Notes: generated by a model not told the origin, from the letters alone. A stretch of DNA of 64,000 nucleotides from Micromonospora pallida (GCF_900090325.1 NZ_FMHW01000002.1:434001-498000); one strand, 5' to 3'. Shown: positions 48,523 through 58,078, counted from the stretch's first letter. Program-made: numbers and translations.

Positions 48523-49502
48523 TGTTCCGCGATCAGTTCGAACGAGCGAACCCGGTCCGCCACGTCGTACACCAGCGCGGTCAACATCAACTCGTCGGCC
48601 CGGGTCCGTTCCAGCAGCTCACCGAGCTGCCGGCGGACCGTCTCCGGCGACCCCGTCGCCTGCCCCTCGCCGCGCTGCGCCACGAACTCCCGCTCCAGCG
48701 CGGTGTACGGGTACGCCGCCGCCTCCTCCGGGCTGACCAGGGGTTCCGGCTTTCCGGAGCGCAGCTTCAGGAACGACAGCGCGGCCGGACCGGCCAGCCA
48801 CCGCGCGCGCTCGTCGGTCTCCGCGCAGACGGCGTTCACCGCCACCATCGCGTACGGCCGGTCCAGCCACCGCGAGGGCCGGAAGCTACGCCGGTACAGC
48901 GCCAGGGCCGGCTCGGTGTTCGCCGCGCTGAAGTGGTGCGCGAACGAGAACGGCAAGCCCAGCGCCCCGGCCAACTGGGCGCTGAATCCGCTCGACCCCA
49001 GCAGCCAGATCGCCGGCTGCTCACCCCGGCCCGGCGTCGCCACGATCGGCCCCGGCCGTTCCCCGCTGAAGTAGTTCATCAGGTCGGCCAACTCCTGGGG
49101 GAAGCCCTCCGCCGACAACCCCTCCATCGTCCGGCGCAACGCCAACGCGGTCCGCTGGTCGGTGCCCGGTGCCCGGCCGATCCCCAGGTCGATCCGGCCC
49201 GGATGCAGCGCCTCCAGGGTGCCGAACTGCTCCGCCACCACCAGCGGCGCGTGGTTCGGCAGCATCACCCCGCCCGAGCCGAGCCGGATCGTCGAGGTGT
49301 GCGCGGCCAGGTGCGCGATCAGCACCGCCGGCGCCGAACTGGCGATGGCGGGCATGTTGTGGTGCTCGGCCACCCAGAACCGGTGGTACCCCAGCTCCTC
49401 CGTGCGCCGGGCCAACTCGGTGGTGTGCCGCAGCGCCGCCCCGGAGGAGGTGCCCGCCGCGACCGGGGCAAGATCAAGAACAGACAACGGTACGTCGATC
49501 AC
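48492..49502 (-). CDS. LLM-class flavin-dependent oxidoreductase
   Basis: 336 residues from GTG 49502. Bacterial luciferase-like TIM barrel: [73 protein letters not shown] and a late [14 protein letters not shown]. This is the MsnO8/YhbW-like branch. It uses FMNH2 or F420; typical of redox-rich actinobacteria. Substrate unknown. GGAG lies 12 nt before the GTG. Divergent from a secreted protease-like gene. Confidence 0.92.
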   Translation of the reverse strand: MIDVPLSVLDLAPVAAGTSSGAALRHTTELARRTEELGYHRFWVAEHHNMPAIASSAPAVLIAHLAAHTSTIRLGSGGVMLPNHAPLVVAEQFGTLEALHPGRIDLGIGRAPGTDQRTALALRRTMEGLSAEGFPQELADLMNYFSGERPGPIVATPGRGEQPAIWLLGSSGFSAQLAGALGLPFSFAHHFSAANTEPALALYRRSFRPSRWLDRPYAMVAVNAVCAETDERARWLAGPAALSFLKLRSGKPEPLVSPEEAAAYPYTALEREFVAQRGEGQATGSPETVRRQLGELLERTRADELMLTALVYDVADRVRSFELIAEQVAGGLRRAG

Positions 49503-49734
49503 ATGCCTGACCAACTCCGACCGACCCCACCTTGTTCCGGTGGCCGCTCCCCGGTCACCGGATCGTGTCGGACCAGGTGGCGCTCTCGTCGGGTCGACCT
49601 GGCCCCGCGCCGGCCCGACGTGCGCACTCGACGGGTGTCCGGGGGTGGACTCGACGGGTGTGCCGGGCCGACAGCATCCACTACCATCAGTGGCGGAATC
49701 GTCACAGGCGCGCGCCCGAGGATGGTGGTGCCCG

Positions 49735-50700
49735 ATGAAATCCTTCCGGCAGTTCGTGATCGTGTGCACCGTGGTCGGCGCGGCGTTGGCCACCGGTGCC
49801 GTGGCGTACGCGTCACCGGCCGCGGGGACGTTCTCCGTGGGAGAGCGGGCTCGGGCGGTCGCCCACTGGACCCCGGAGCGGATGCGCGCGGCGGTGCCCC
49901 TCGAGTCGCTGGCGCACGCGGGGAAGAGCGCGAGCCCGGCCAGCAGCGGCCCGGCCACCAGCGGCCCGGCCACCAGCGGGCCGGCGTCCGGCCGACCGGT
50001 GAGCGCCTCCGCCACCGTACCGGCGAGCTTCCCCCACCCGGGCGGTCCCTGGCCGGGTGGCGGAAGCGTGAGCCGGACGGTCGGCCGGGTCTTCGCCATC
50101 ACCCACGACAACCGGGACGTCTGGTGCACCGCGACCGCCGTGACCAGCGTCAACAAGAGCACCACCATGACCGCAGCGCACTGTGTGCGGTACGGCGGCT
50201 TCTACCTGGCCCGGTGGGTCTTCGCGCCGGGCTACCACCAGGGTGTCGCCCCGTACGGCCTCTGGCCGGCGCGCCGGATCATGGCGATGGACAACAGCGG
50301 AGGCTCCCCTAACCCTGTCTACGACGTCGGCGCCGGTATCGTCGCGCCGCTGAACGGCAGGTACCTGACCGACGTGGTGGGCGGCGAGGGGATCACCTTC
50401 AACGAGCCCGTGATCCGGGACAGGTACGCCTTCGGGTACGTCGTGTCCGCCCCCTACTACGGGAACTGGCTGGCCTACTGTAGTGGCACCACGTCCAGTG
50501 ACCCGTACGGGAACCCGACCCTGGCCTGCACCATGGGCACGGGTGCCGGGGGCGGGCCGTGGTTCGTGCGGTTCGACGAGGCGACCGGGTCCGGCCTGCT
50601 CAACTCGGTGACCGCCGTCGGGTCCACCACGAGCCGACTGGTGGGCGCCTACTTCGGTGAGTTGGCGCGGACCTTCTACCTCACCGCGCAATCGAGCTGA
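49735..50700 (+). CDS. secreted trypsin-like (S1) protein with catalytic Ser replaced by Gly
   Basis: 321 residues from ATG 49735. Signal peptide [20 protein letters not shown] to YASPAAG. A propeptide-like region and a (SGPAT)n-type linker, with [17 protein letters not shown], precede the protease fold at about residue 125. His149 sits in TMTAAHCV and Asp197 in VYDVGAGIV. At the nucleophile, [11 protein letters not shown] has Gly272 where GASGGPW-type motifs have Ser. TACCAT (49682-49687) may be the -10 box. It may be an inactive pseudo-protease with a binding role (inference). Confidence 0.8.
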   Translation: MKSFRQFVIVCTVVGAALATGAVAYASPAAGTFSVGERARAVAHWTPERMRAAVPLESLAHAGKSASPASSGPATSGPATSGPASGRPVSASATVPASFPHPGGPWPGGGSVSRTVGRVFAITHDNRDVWCTATAVTSVNKSTTMTAAHCVRYGGFYLARWVFAPGYHQGVAPYGLWPARRIMAMDNSGGSPNPVYDVGAGIVAPLNGRYLTDVVGGEGITFNEPVIRDRYAFGYVVSAPYYGNWLAYCSGTTSSDPYGNPTLACTMGTGAGGGPWFVRFDEATGSGLLNSVTAVGSTTSRLVGAYFGELARTFYLTAQSS

Positions 50701-50762
50701 CCCGGCCGGGTCGAGAGCGATGGTCGGCGTCGACCGCGCCGTGACCGTAGGTGTGACAGGAG

Positions 50763-50846
50763 TGCCGGGAGCGGGACTTGAACCCGCACGCCCTTTCGGG
50801 CAGATGCTTTTGAGGCATCCGAGTCTGCCGATTCCTCCATCCCGGC
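50763..50846 (-). tRNA. tRNA-Leu (anticodon CAA)
   Basis: 84 nt on the minus strand. Acceptor stem GCCGGGA/TCCCGGC with discriminator A; the anticodon stem GATGC/GCATC carries loop CTCAAAA, so the anticodon is CAA, reading UUG. The variable arm CTGCCCGAAAGGGCG is long, as in type II tRNAs, and the T-arm has GGTTCAAGTCC. CCA is not encoded. Confidence 0.95.
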
Positions 50847-50883
50847 TTCACCCCTGAGGGGAGTGGGGCTCACTGTACCCGAC

Positions 50884-50889
50884 TACTCT
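50884..50889 (+). promoter_or_regulatory. pdtaR -10 box TACTCT
   Basis: TACTCT 52 nt before the GTG start of the response regulator gene; GGGAG follows close to the GTG. No clear -35. Confidence 0.45.
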
Positions 50890-50941
50890 GATGCGGGAGC
50901 ATGGGTGGTAGCCGTGCCGGGAACAACGTGGGAGTTGGCTG

Positions 50942-51562
50942 GTGGCCGAGACGCAGACGGGGGCCGAGCGCAGGCGCGTGCTGATCGCCGAGGACGAGGC
51001 GCTCATCCGGCTCGATTTGGCCGAGATGCTCGTCGAGGAGGGCTACGAGGTCGTCGGTGAGGCGGGTGACGGCGAGACCGCCGTCCGGCTCGCCGAGGAA
51101 CTCAAGCCCGACCTGGTGATCCTCGACATCAAGATGCCGATCATGGACGGCCTGGCCGCCGCCGAGCGGATCGCCGGGGCCCGGATCGCCCCGGTGATCA
51201 TCCTGACCGCGTTCAGCCAGCGGGACCTGGTCGAGCGGGCGCGGGCTGCCGGCGCGATGGCGTACCTGGTGAAGCCCTTCCAGAAGAGCGACCTGGTGCC
51301 GGCGGTGGAGATCGCCCTCTCCCGCTACTCGGAGATCGCCGCGCTGGAGGCGGAGGTCGCCGGGCTGACCGACCGGCTGGAGATCCGCAAGACCGTGGAA
51401 CGCGCCAAGGGCGCGCTGATGACCACGTACAACATGACCGAACCGCAGGCGTTCAAGTGGATCCAGCGGACGGCGATGGACCACCGGATGACCATGAAAG
51501 AGGTCGCCGAGCGCATCCTGACGGAAACCGCCGGCGGTGAGGCGGCGCAGCCCGCCGGGTGA
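50942..51562 (+). CDS. pdtaR: ANTAR-domain response regulator PdtaR
   Basis: 206 residues from GTG 50942. Receiver domain: RRVLIAEDEALIRLDLAEML, phospho-acceptor Asp62 in LVILDIKMPIMDGL, ILTAFSQ and VKPFQ. C-terminal ANTAR RNA-binding domain from about 140: LEIRKTVERAKGALMTTYNM, TEPQAFKWIQRTAMDHRMTM. Phosphorylated ANTAR proteins bind paired RNA hexaloops to prevent termination. The partner kinase PdtaS is not in this window. Next to tRNA-Leu, as in relatives (from memory). Confidence 0.93.
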   Translation: MAETQTGAERRRVLIAEDEALIRLDLAEMLVEEGYEVVGEAGDGETAVRLAEELKPDLVILDIKMPIMDGLAAAERIAGARIAPVIILTAFSQRDLVERARAAGAMAYLVKPFQKSDLVPAVEIALSRYSEIAALEAEVAGLTDRLEIRKTVERAKGALMTTYNMTEPQAFKWIQRTAMDHRMTMKEVAERILTETAGGEAAQPAG

Positions 51563-51605
51563 TCGTGGCGCGGTCGCCGGGCACCTTTCCCGGCGGCCGG
51601 ACCGA

Positions 51606-51611
51606 TAGCAT
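51606..51611 (+). promoter_or_regulatory. -10 box TAGCAT of lipoprotein gene
   Basis: TAGCAT ends 7 nt before ATG 51619; leaderless geometry. Confidence 0.5.
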
Positions 51612-51618
51612 CTCGTCC

Positions 51619-52797
51619 ATGTCGGCCCGACGCGTGGTGGCGCTCCTCGCTCTCCTCGGCGTGTTCCTGACCGCCTGCGAGCGGTCGTCCGACGATCCCG
51701 ACGCCGCGCCGTCGGCGCCGGTGCGGCCGGCCTGGCAGCCGGTGACGTTGCCGCCGCCGCCGGGTCCGCCGGGCCGGCTGCTGGTGCGGGACGCGGTGGC
51801 CTGCGCGGACCACTGGTACGTGGTGGGTGGCGTCGGTGACGCGGCGGGGGAGACCCGGCCAGCGGCCTGGACCAGCCCGGACGGGGCGACCTGGACGTCG
51901 GTGCCGATGCGGCCGAAGTCGTACTACGGGCAGCGGCACGTCCTCTACTCGGTGGCCTGCCGCAACGGTCAGGTGGCGCTGCTCGGGGCGAAACGGGGCG
52001 GGGCGCACGCGAACCCTCGGACGAGCAGTTGGCGGCAACTGCCGGACGGCTCGCTGACCGAGGTGACCGCGCCGTTCGAGTTGTTCGGCGGCCCACGGGC
52101 GGTGAACGTGGCCCGGCTGGTCGCCGGCACGCCCGGCTGGCTGATCACCGGGAACCGGACGGGTGGCGCGGCGAGCTGGGTCTCGGCGGACTCGACGCGG
52201 TTCACCATCGTCGAGGGCGCCCCGGAGTTGGCCTCCGACGGCCGGGGGGAGACCTGGGGGTTCGACGCGGTGGACCGCGACGGGCGCTGGCTGATGGTGG
52301 GCGGCCTGCTGCTGACCGGCCGGACCGACCGCGATCCGTTGGCCTGGACCTCGGCGGACGGCGTCACCTGGCAGCGGGTGCCGGTGCCGGCGACCACCGA
52401 GTACGACGAGTTGCAGCGGGTGGTGCTGGTCGACGGGGTGCCGGTGGCGGTGGGGTTGCGCGGTCGGGCGTTCGGGACGTGGCGGGCCGACGGTGACGGC
52501 GGCGCCTGGCGGACGACGGCGGGGTTTGGTACGGCCCGGACCGACGGTATCCCGGGGGTGCGCGGGCTGACGGTGGCCGGCAGTCGACTCTACGCCGCGA
52601 CGGTGGACGGGGGCGGGCACGCGCTCTGGGTGTCGGCGGACGGCGGCGGTTCGTGGCGGTCCGTGGACCCGCCGGTGGCGATGCCGGGCGGGGCGGAACG
52701 GGCGGTGGCGTTGGCCGGTTCTCGGGAACGCCTGCTGCTGGTGGTGGACGACGCCGCGGCCGGCCAGGTGTTTCTGGCACCCGATTCCGCGAGTTGA
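51619..52797 (+). CDS. lipoprotein with beta-propeller-like repeats
   Basis: 392 residues from ATG 51619, leaderless. Signal peptide RRVVALLALLGVFLTACERS with lipobox LTAC, so it is lipidated by Lgt and anchored outside the membrane. The mature part repeats WTSPDGATWTSVP, WVSADSTRFTIVE, WTSADGVTWQRVP and WVSADGGGSWRSVD, as in BNR/sialidase-like propellers. Ligand unknown. The reading frame is open upstream but lacks a start signal there. Confidence 0.8.
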   Translation: MSARRVVALLALLGVFLTACERSSDDPDAAPSAPVRPAWQPVTLPPPPGPPGRLLVRDAVACADHWYVVGGVGDAAGETRPAAWTSPDGATWTSVPMRPKSYYGQRHVLYSVACRNGQVALLGAKRGGAHANPRTSSWRQLPDGSLTEVTAPFELFGGPRAVNVARLVAGTPGWLITGNRTGGAASWVSADSTRFTIVEGAPELASDGRGETWGFDAVDRDGRWLMVGGLLLTGRTDRDPLAWTSADGVTWQRVPVPATTEYDELQRVVLVDGVPVAVGLRGRAFGTWRADGDGGAWRTTAGFGTARTDGIPGVRGLTVAGSRLYAATVDGGGHALWVSADGGGSWRSVDPPVAMPGGAERAVALAGSRERLLLVVDDAAAGQVFLAPDSAS

Positions 52798-52891
52798 GAA
52801 ACGGATTTCCGTCATGTGACGGCTGTCGGATCATCGACGCCTTTGTTCGTAACGTTTTGGCAAGCGTCGCTTACAGGCCTTCCGGGACCAA

Positions 52892-52928
52892 TTACGGCTC
52901 CAGTACGCTCCGCCATCACGAGCCGTAA
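52892..52928 (+). promoter_or_regulatory. livK promoter with inverted repeat around -10 box
   Basis: TTACGGCTC (52892-52900) and GAGCCGTAA (52920-52928) form a perfect 9-bp inverted repeat with a 19-nt centre. TACGCT (52904-52909), a -10 candidate, lies between the arms. This is the layout of a repressor operator. Leader to the start codon about 110 nt. Confidence 0.55.
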
Positions 52929-53028
52929 GCAGGTGTGCGGATCCTCACCCGGGGAGTTGTCGTGGGGCGGGCGTGCGAGCCGGCCTCTCCGGGACGCCGT
53001 ACCTGCATCTGGAGGAGGTCAGGAAGCC

Positions 53029-54183
53029 GTGAGGCGTAGTTATGTACGGGCGCTCAGCGCCGTCGGGCTGGCGGCGGCGCTGGTCGCGGTCGCGGGCTGC
53101 CAGGATGCCGGCAGTGACACCGAGGCCGGCGGCGACGGCAAGTGCGGTGGCAAGATCGCCATCTACGGGGCCTTCACCGGCCCGAACGCCGGTCTGGTGC
53201 TGCCGTCGCTGAACGGCGCGAAGCTGGCCGTCAAGCAGCACAACGAGAAGAACCCGAACTGCAAGGTCGAGCTCAAGGAGTTCGACACCACGGGTGACCC
53301 GACCCAGGCGACCCCGGTGGCGAACCAGGTCGCCCAGGACCAGTCGTTCACCTCGGTGATCGGTGGTCACTTCTCCGGCGAGACCAAGGCGACCATGGCG
53401 ACCTACGAGGCCGCCGGGCTGGTCATGGTGAGCCCGTCGGCGACCGCCGCGGAGCTGACCACCGCCGGTAACAAGTCGTTCCACCGGGTCGTCGGCAACG
53501 ACGCCACCCAGGGCACGGCCGCGGTGACGTACCTGAACAACGTGCTCAAGCCGACCAAGGTCTTCGTGATCGACGACGGCCAGCCGTACGGTGCGGGCAT
53601 CATCGCCGAGGTCAAGAAGGGCCTCGGCGCGAAGGTGGTCGCCGAGGACAAGGTCCAGACCGAGCAGACCAACTTCGACGCCACCATCTCGAAGATCAAG
53701 TCCTCGGGCGCCGACGTGATCGCCTACGGCGGTTACACCAACGAGGCGGCGCCGCTGCTGAAGCAGGCGCGGGCCGCGGGCATCACCGCGAAGTTCCTCG
53801 GCTTCGACGGCCTCTACGACCCGGGCTTCCCGGCCGGTGCCGGCGCTGGCGCCGAGGGCGCGATCGTGACCTGCCCGTGCCTGCCGGCCACCGAGGCCGG
53901 TGGCACCTTCGCCGCCGACTACGAGAAGGAGTACGGCGAGGCGCCGGGCTCCTACGGCGCGGAGGGCTACGACGGCGCGGTGGTGCTGCTGGAGGGCTAC
54001 GCGGCCGGCAAGTCCACCCGCAAGGAGCTGCTCGAGTGGGTCGACGCCTACGACAAGCCGGGCGTGTCCAAGCACGTCAAGTTCGACGCCAACGGTGACG
54101 TCGACAAGTCCAAGGTCGTCATCTGGGCGTACGAGATCAAGGGCGGCCAGATCGTTCCCAAGGAAGAAATCAAGCTCAGCTGA
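53029..54183 (+). CDS. livK: branched-chain amino acid ABC transporter, substrate-binding lipoprotein
   Basis: 384 residues from GTG 53029, with GGAGGAGG 10 nt before it. Lipoprotein signal VRALSAVGLAAALVAVAGCQ with lipobox VAGC. Periplasmic-binding fold type I: GKIAIYGAFTGPNAGLVLPS, VIGGHFSGETKATMATYEAA, KVFVIDDGQPYGAGIIAEVK and ADVIAYGGYTNEAAPLLKQA. It binds Leu/Ile/Val or a related amino acid outside the membrane. First gene of livKHMGF. Confidence 0.93.
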   Translation: MRRSYVRALSAVGLAAALVAVAGCQDAGSDTEAGGDGKCGGKIAIYGAFTGPNAGLVLPSLNGAKLAVKQHNEKNPNCKVELKEFDTTGDPTQATPVANQVAQDQSFTSVIGGHFSGETKATMATYEAAGLVMVSPSATAAELTTAGNKSFHRVVGNDATQGTAAVTYLNNVLKPTKVFVIDDGQPYGAGIIAEVKKGLGAKVVAEDKVQTEQTNFDATISKIKSSGADVIAYGGYTNEAAPLLKQARAAGITAKFLGFDGLYDPGFPAGAGAGAEGAIVTCPCLPATEAGGTFAADYEKEYGEAPGSYGAEGYDGAVVLLEGYAAGKSTRKELLEWVDAYDKPGVSKHVKFDANGDVDKSKVVIWAYEIKGGQIVPKEEIKLS

Positions 54184-54187
54184 GCCC

Positions 54188-54229
54188 AACGAGCACGGCC
54201 GGGGGCGGTAGCCCCCGGCCGTGCTCGTT
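54188..54229 (+). terminator. 19-bp hairpin between livK and livH
   Basis: Perfect stem 54188-54206 with 54211-54229, loop GGTA, starting 4 nt after the livK stop. Likely an attenuator or 3' stabiliser that gives more livK than livHMGF mRNA, a normal ratio for binding protein to permease. Confidence 0.8.
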
Positions 54230-54244
54230 GCAGAGGGAGAAATC

Positions 54245-55186
54245 GTGAATTTCGACGAACTCTTCGGGCACCTGGGCCAGCACACGGTGGACGGTCTGGC
54301 GAAGGGCGCGATCTACGCTCTCGTCGCGCTCGGCTACACGCTGGTCTACGGGGTTCTGAAGCTGATCAACTTCGCCCACTCCGAGGTCTTCATGGTGGGC
54401 ACGTTCACCGTGGTCGGGGTGTGGAGCCTGATGGGAGCCACCGACGGGCCGCCGGTGGGCACCATGTTGCTGCTGCTCACGGTCGCCCTGCTGGCCTCGG
54501 CGGCGGTTTCCGGGCTGACCGCGGTGGCGGTGGAACGGATCGCGTACCGGCGGTTGCGGCGAATGAACGCCCCGCCGCTGATCTTCCTGATCACCGCGAT
54601 CGGTCTGTCGCTGGTGATGTCGGAGGCGTTCGGTCTCTGGCAGGGCCGGCTGGTGGTCGGTATGCCGACGGTGCTGGAACGTGACGTGGTCTTCTCGATC
54701 GCCGGCACCGACGTGACCAACACGCAGTTGATCACCGTGGTCGCCGCGCTGGTCATGATGGTCGGGCTGGACGTCTTCATCAACCGCACCCGGTACGGCC
54801 GGGGCGTCCGGGCGGTCGCCCAGAACCCGGACACCGCCGCGCTGATGGGCGTCAACAAGGACCGCGTGATCGCGCTGATCTTCCTGCTGGGTGGTCTGCT
54901 GGCCGGCGCGGCGGCGCTGCTGTACACGATGCGCTACGGCAACACCCGGTTCAACGTCGGCTTCATTCTGGGCCTGAAGGCGTTCACCGCCGCCGTGCTC
55001 GGCGGCATCGGCAACATTCGCGGCGCGCTGCTCGGCGGGCTGCTGCTCGGTGTCGTCGAGGTCTACGCGGCGACGCTGACCAAGTCGAGCTGGGAGGACG
55101 TGGCCGCCTTCGTGGTGCTGGTGGTCGTCCTGCTGTTCCGTCCGACCGGTCTGCTCGGCGAGTCGCTGGGGAGGGCCCGCGCATGA
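54245..55186 (+). CDS. livH: branched-chain amino acid ABC transporter permease LivH
   Basis: 313 residues from GTG 54245 with AGAGGGAGA before it. Membrane permease: DGLAKGAIYALVALGYTLVY and LKLINFAHSEVFMVGTFTVV at the N-terminus, the usual RYGRGVRAVAQNPDTAALMG loop that contacts the ATPases, and FILGLKAFTAAVLGGIGNIR near the end. Eight or so helices. livM overlaps by 4 nt. Confidence 0.94.
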   Translation: MNFDELFGHLGQHTVDGLAKGAIYALVALGYTLVYGVLKLINFAHSEVFMVGTFTVVGVWSLMGATDGPPVGTMLLLLTVALLASAAVSGLTAVAVERIAYRRLRRMNAPPLIFLITAIGLSLVMSEAFGLWQGRLVVGMPTVLERDVVFSIAGTDVTNTQLITVVAALVMMVGLDVFINRTRYGRGVRAVAQNPDTAALMGVNKDRVIALIFLLGGLLAGAAALLYTMRYGNTRFNVGFILGLKAFTAAVLGGIGNIRGALLGGLLLGVVEVYAATLTKSSWEDVAAFVVLVVVLLFRPTGLLGESLGRARA

Positions 55187-56325
55187 CGACGACGACCAAG
55201 GGGCCGCTGGACGGCCTGCGAAACACGACCGGGAAGGTCGGCGACCGCTTCCGGGCGCTGCCCAAGTGGCAGCGGATGTTGGCCTTCGCCGCGTTCGTGG
55301 CGTTCCTCTACTACCTGCCGCTGCTCGGCATCCCGGGGCTGACCTGGCTGCGTACCGACGTCAACGGCGGCAACAACTGGGCCGGGGTGCTGTTCCTCTG
55401 CGCCGTCTACGTGCTGATCGCCGTCGGCCTGAACGTGGTGATCGGCCTGGCCGGTCTGCTCGACCTCGGCTATGTCGGGTTCTACGCGGTCGGCGCGTAC
55501 AGTGTGGCGCTCTTCGGCTCCACCCAGTCGCCGGTGGTCAAGGCGCTCCAGGAACGCTTCGACCTGCCCCAGGAGTGGGCGGTGGCCTGGGCGATCTGCA
55601 TCCCGCTGGCGATCGCCTTCACCATGATCTCCGGGGTGCTGCTCGGCTGGCCGACGCTACGGCTGCGCGGTGACTATCTGGCCATCGTGACGCTCGGGTT
55701 CGGCGAGATCATCCGGATCGTGGTCCGAAACGTGGGCTGGTCGGGTGGGCCGCAGGGGGTCACCGGCATCCCGGGTCCGCAGGGCCCGCCGTCGGCGGAC
55801 AACGACGTGTTCGGCCTGATCGACGCCAAGCCGTGGTACTGGCTGGCTCTGACGGCGGTGCTGGTGCTGGTCTTCGCGGTGCGCCGGCTGGAGAACAGCC
55901 GGGTCGGCCGGGCCTGGCTGGCGGTACGGGAGGACGAGGACGCCGCCGCGGTGATGGGTGTCTACCCGTTCAAGTTCAAGCTGTGGGCGTTCGCGATCGG
56001 CGCGGCGCTCGGTGGGGTCTCCGGGGCGCTGTTCGCCAGCCGGCAGGGCTTCATCGAGCCGGCGACGTTCAACGCGCAGCTTTCCGTGTTGTTCGTGGCG
56101 ATGGTGGTGGTCGGCGGTGCCGGCAACATGGCCGGGGTGGCGCTCGGCGCGTTCCTCCTGGCGTACCTTCCGGAGCGGTTCCGGGACTTCGCCGAGTGGC
56201 GGTTCCTGGCCTTCGGTCTGGCGCTGGTGCTGGTGATGCTCCTGCGCCCGCAGGGTCTGATTCCGAGTCGACGTCGGGCCCGCGAGTTGAAGGACCGTGC
56301 CGAGGAGGTGCCGGCCAGTGTCTGA
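55183..56325 (+). CDS. livM: branched-chain amino acid ABC transporter permease LivM
   Basis: 380 residues from ATG 55183, ATGA overlap with livH. A 50-residue hydrophilic N-terminus precedes the first helix (MLAFAAFVAFLYYLPLLGIP). Family motifs: AVGLNVVIGLAGLLDLGYVG, LRGDYLAIVTLGFGEIIRIV, VREDEDAAAVMGVYPFKFKL and VVGGAGNMAGVALGAFLLAY. Pairs with LivH to form the channel. livG overlaps by 8 nt. Confidence 0.94.
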   Translation: MTTTTKGPLDGLRNTTGKVGDRFRALPKWQRMLAFAAFVAFLYYLPLLGIPGLTWLRTDVNGGNNWAGVLFLCAVYVLIAVGLNVVIGLAGLLDLGYVGFYAVGAYSVALFGSTQSPVVKALQERFDLPQEWAVAWAICIPLAIAFTMISGVLLGWPTLRLRGDYLAIVTLGFGEIIRIVVRNVGWSGGPQGVTGIPGPQGPPSADNDVFGLIDAKPWYWLALTAVLVLVFAVRRLENSRVGRAWLAVREDEDAAAVMGVYPFKFKLWAFAIGAALGGVSGALFASRQGFIEPATFNAQLSVLFVAMVVVGGAGNMAGVALGAFLLAYLPERFRDFAEWRFLAFGLALVLVMLLRPQGLIPSRRRARELKDRAEEVPASV

Positions 56326-57325
56326 CGAGAAAGCGGTTCCCGAGCCCGGAGACAAGATCCCCGAGCAGCGGGCGGTGTCGGCGGGAGCGGACGAGCAGCC
56401 GGACCTGGAGGAGATCAAGCTCCACCGGTCGGTGCCCCGGCAGCGGGAGGTGCTGCTCGACGTCGACCACGTGACGCTGCGCTTCGGCGGTGTGACGGCC
56501 CTGGACGACGTCAGCTTCAGCCTCTACCAGGGGGAGATCCTCGGTCTGATCGGCCCGAACGGAGCCGGTAAGACCACCTGCTTCAACGTGATGACCGGCG
56601 TGTACCGGCCCACCTCTGGGGCGGTGCGGTTCAGCGGCCAGCAGGTGACCGGTCGCAAGCCGCACCAGATCAACCGGATGGGCATCGCCCGGACGTTCCA
56701 GAACATCCGTCTCTTCCCGGAGATGACGGCGCTGGAGAACGTCATGATCGGTGCGGACGCCCGGCACAAGACCAGTGTGGTCGGGGCGCTGTTCCGGCTC
56801 TACCGGGTCAAGGCCAAGCCGGAGGAGTTGCCGGTGGTCGACTCGACCAACGGGATCGTCCGGACCTGGCAGAAGATCCGGCGCGGCAGCGCGAAGGTCT
56901 TCGGTATCTCCCGGCACACGCTGGAGGAGCGGGCCGGCGAGCGTAAGTCCCTCGAACTGCTCAAGTTCGTCGGGATCGTCGGCCGGGCCAACGAACTGGC
57001 CCGGAACCTGCCCTACGGTGACCAGCGTCGGCTGGAGATCGCCCGGGCGCTGGCCACCGAGCCGAAGCTGCTTTGCCTGGACGAGCCGGCCGCCGGCTTC
57101 AACCCGGCGGAGAAGGCGGAGCTGAACGCCCTCATCCGGCGGATCCGCGACCTCGGCTACACGGTGCTGCTCATCGAGCACGACATGCGGCTCGTCATGG
57201 GGGTCACCGACCGGATCGTGGTGCTGGAGTTCGGCAAGAAGATCGCCGAGGGGACGCCCGCCGAGGTGCGGGAGAACCCGAAGGTGATCGCGGCCTACCT
57301 GGGGGAGTCCGTCGATGCTGCTTGA
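56318..57325 (+). CDS. livG: branched-chain amino acid ABC transporter ATPase LivG
   Basis: 335 residues from GTG 56318, in an 8-nt overlap with livM and GAGGAGGTG before it. Walker [19 protein letters not shown]-loop [19 protein letters not shown], signature [17 protein letters not shown], Walker [15 protein letters not shown]-loop [19 protein letters not shown]. The family is normally near 255 residues; here there is a 45-residue acidic N-terminal extension and an insert of about 40 residues ([20 protein letters not shown]) between Q-loop and signature. Function should be unchanged. Confidence 0.93.
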   Translation: MSDEKAVPEPGDKIPEQRAVSAGADEQPDLEEIKLHRSVPRQREVLLDVDHVTLRFGGVTALDDVSFSLYQGEILGLIGPNGAGKTTCFNVMTGVYRPTSGAVRFSGQQVTGRKPHQINRMGIARTFQNIRLFPEMTALENVMIGADARHKTSVVGALFRLYRVKAKPEELPVVDSTNGIVRTWQKIRRGSAKVFGISRHTLEERAGERKSLELLKFVGIVGRANELARNLPYGDQRRLEIARALATEPKLLCLDEPAAGFNPAEKAELNALIRRIRDLGYTVLLIEHDMRLVMGVTDRIVVLEFGKKIAEGTPAEVRENPKVIAAYLGESVDAA

Positions 57326-58025
57326 GATCGAGGACCTGACGCTGGCGTACGGGCGGATCGAGGCGCTGCACTCGGTCAGCCTGCACGTGGCCGAGGGCGA
57401 GGTGGTGGCCCTGATCGGCGCGAACGGCGCCGGCAAGACCACCACGATGCGGGGCATCTCCGGACTGCTGTCGGCCAAGACGGGCAAGATCCGGTTCAAC
57501 GGCGAGGACATCACTGGAGTCCGGGCCGACCTGCGGGTCATCCGGGGGATCTGTCAGGCTCCGGAGGGCCGGGGCATCTTCCCCGGCATGACGGTCCTGG
57601 AGAACCTGGACATGGGGGCGTACACCCGCAAGGACCGGGCCGGCATCGCCGCCGACCTGGACCGGGTGCTCACCCTCTTCCCGCGCCTGAAGGAGCGGCG
57701 CAAGCAGGCCGGCGGCACCCTCTCCGGCGGTGAGCAGCAGATGCTCGCTGTCGGCCGGGCACTGATGAGCCGGCCGAAGCTGCTGCTGCTGGACGAGCCG
57801 TCGATGGGGCTGGCCCCAATGGTGATCCGGCAGATCTTCGACATCGTCACGGAGATCAACCAGCAGGGCACCACCATCCTGCTGGTGGAACAGAACGCCC
57901 AGCAGGCGCTCTCCCGCGCCCACCGCGGCTATGTGCTGGAGACCGGCCGGATCGTCAAGGAGGGCACCGGCCAGGACCTGCTGCACGACCCGGCGGTCAA
58001 GGAGGCGTACCTGGGCGTCGCCTGA
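57315..58025 (+). CDS. livF: branched-chain amino acid ABC transporter ATPase LivF
   Basis: 236 residues, ATG 57315 overlapping livG by 11 nt. Walker A LIGANGAGKTTTMRGISGLL, Q-loop region CQAPEGRGIFPGMTVLENL, signature GGTLSGGEQQMLAVGRALM, Walker B LLLLDEPSMGLAP and H-loop VEQNAQQALSRAHRGYVLE. Ends with DPAVKEAYLGVA, typical of LivF. Last gene of the operon; hairpin follows. Confidence 0.95.
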   Translation: MLLEIEDLTLAYGRIEALHSVSLHVAEGEVVALIGANGAGKTTTMRGISGLLSAKTGKIRFNGEDITGVRADLRVIRGICQAPEGRGIFPGMTVLENLDMGAYTRKDRAGIAADLDRVLTLFPRLKERRKQAGGTLSGGEQQMLAVGRALMSRPKLLLLDEPSMGLAPMVIRQIFDIVTEINQQGTTILLVEQNAQQALSRAHRGYVLETGRIVKEGTGQDLLHDPAVKEAYLGVA

Positions 58026-58040
58026 CGCCCGTTCCACTGC

Positions 58041-58078
58041 CAGCGGCCGGTCATCGCACGAGCGATGACCGGCCGCTG
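58041..58078 (+). terminator. liv operon terminator, 17-bp stem
   Basis: Perfect stem 58041-58057 with 58062-58078, loop ACGA, 15 nt after the livF stop. It also ends transcription coming from the convergent small secreted gene. Confidence 0.85.
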
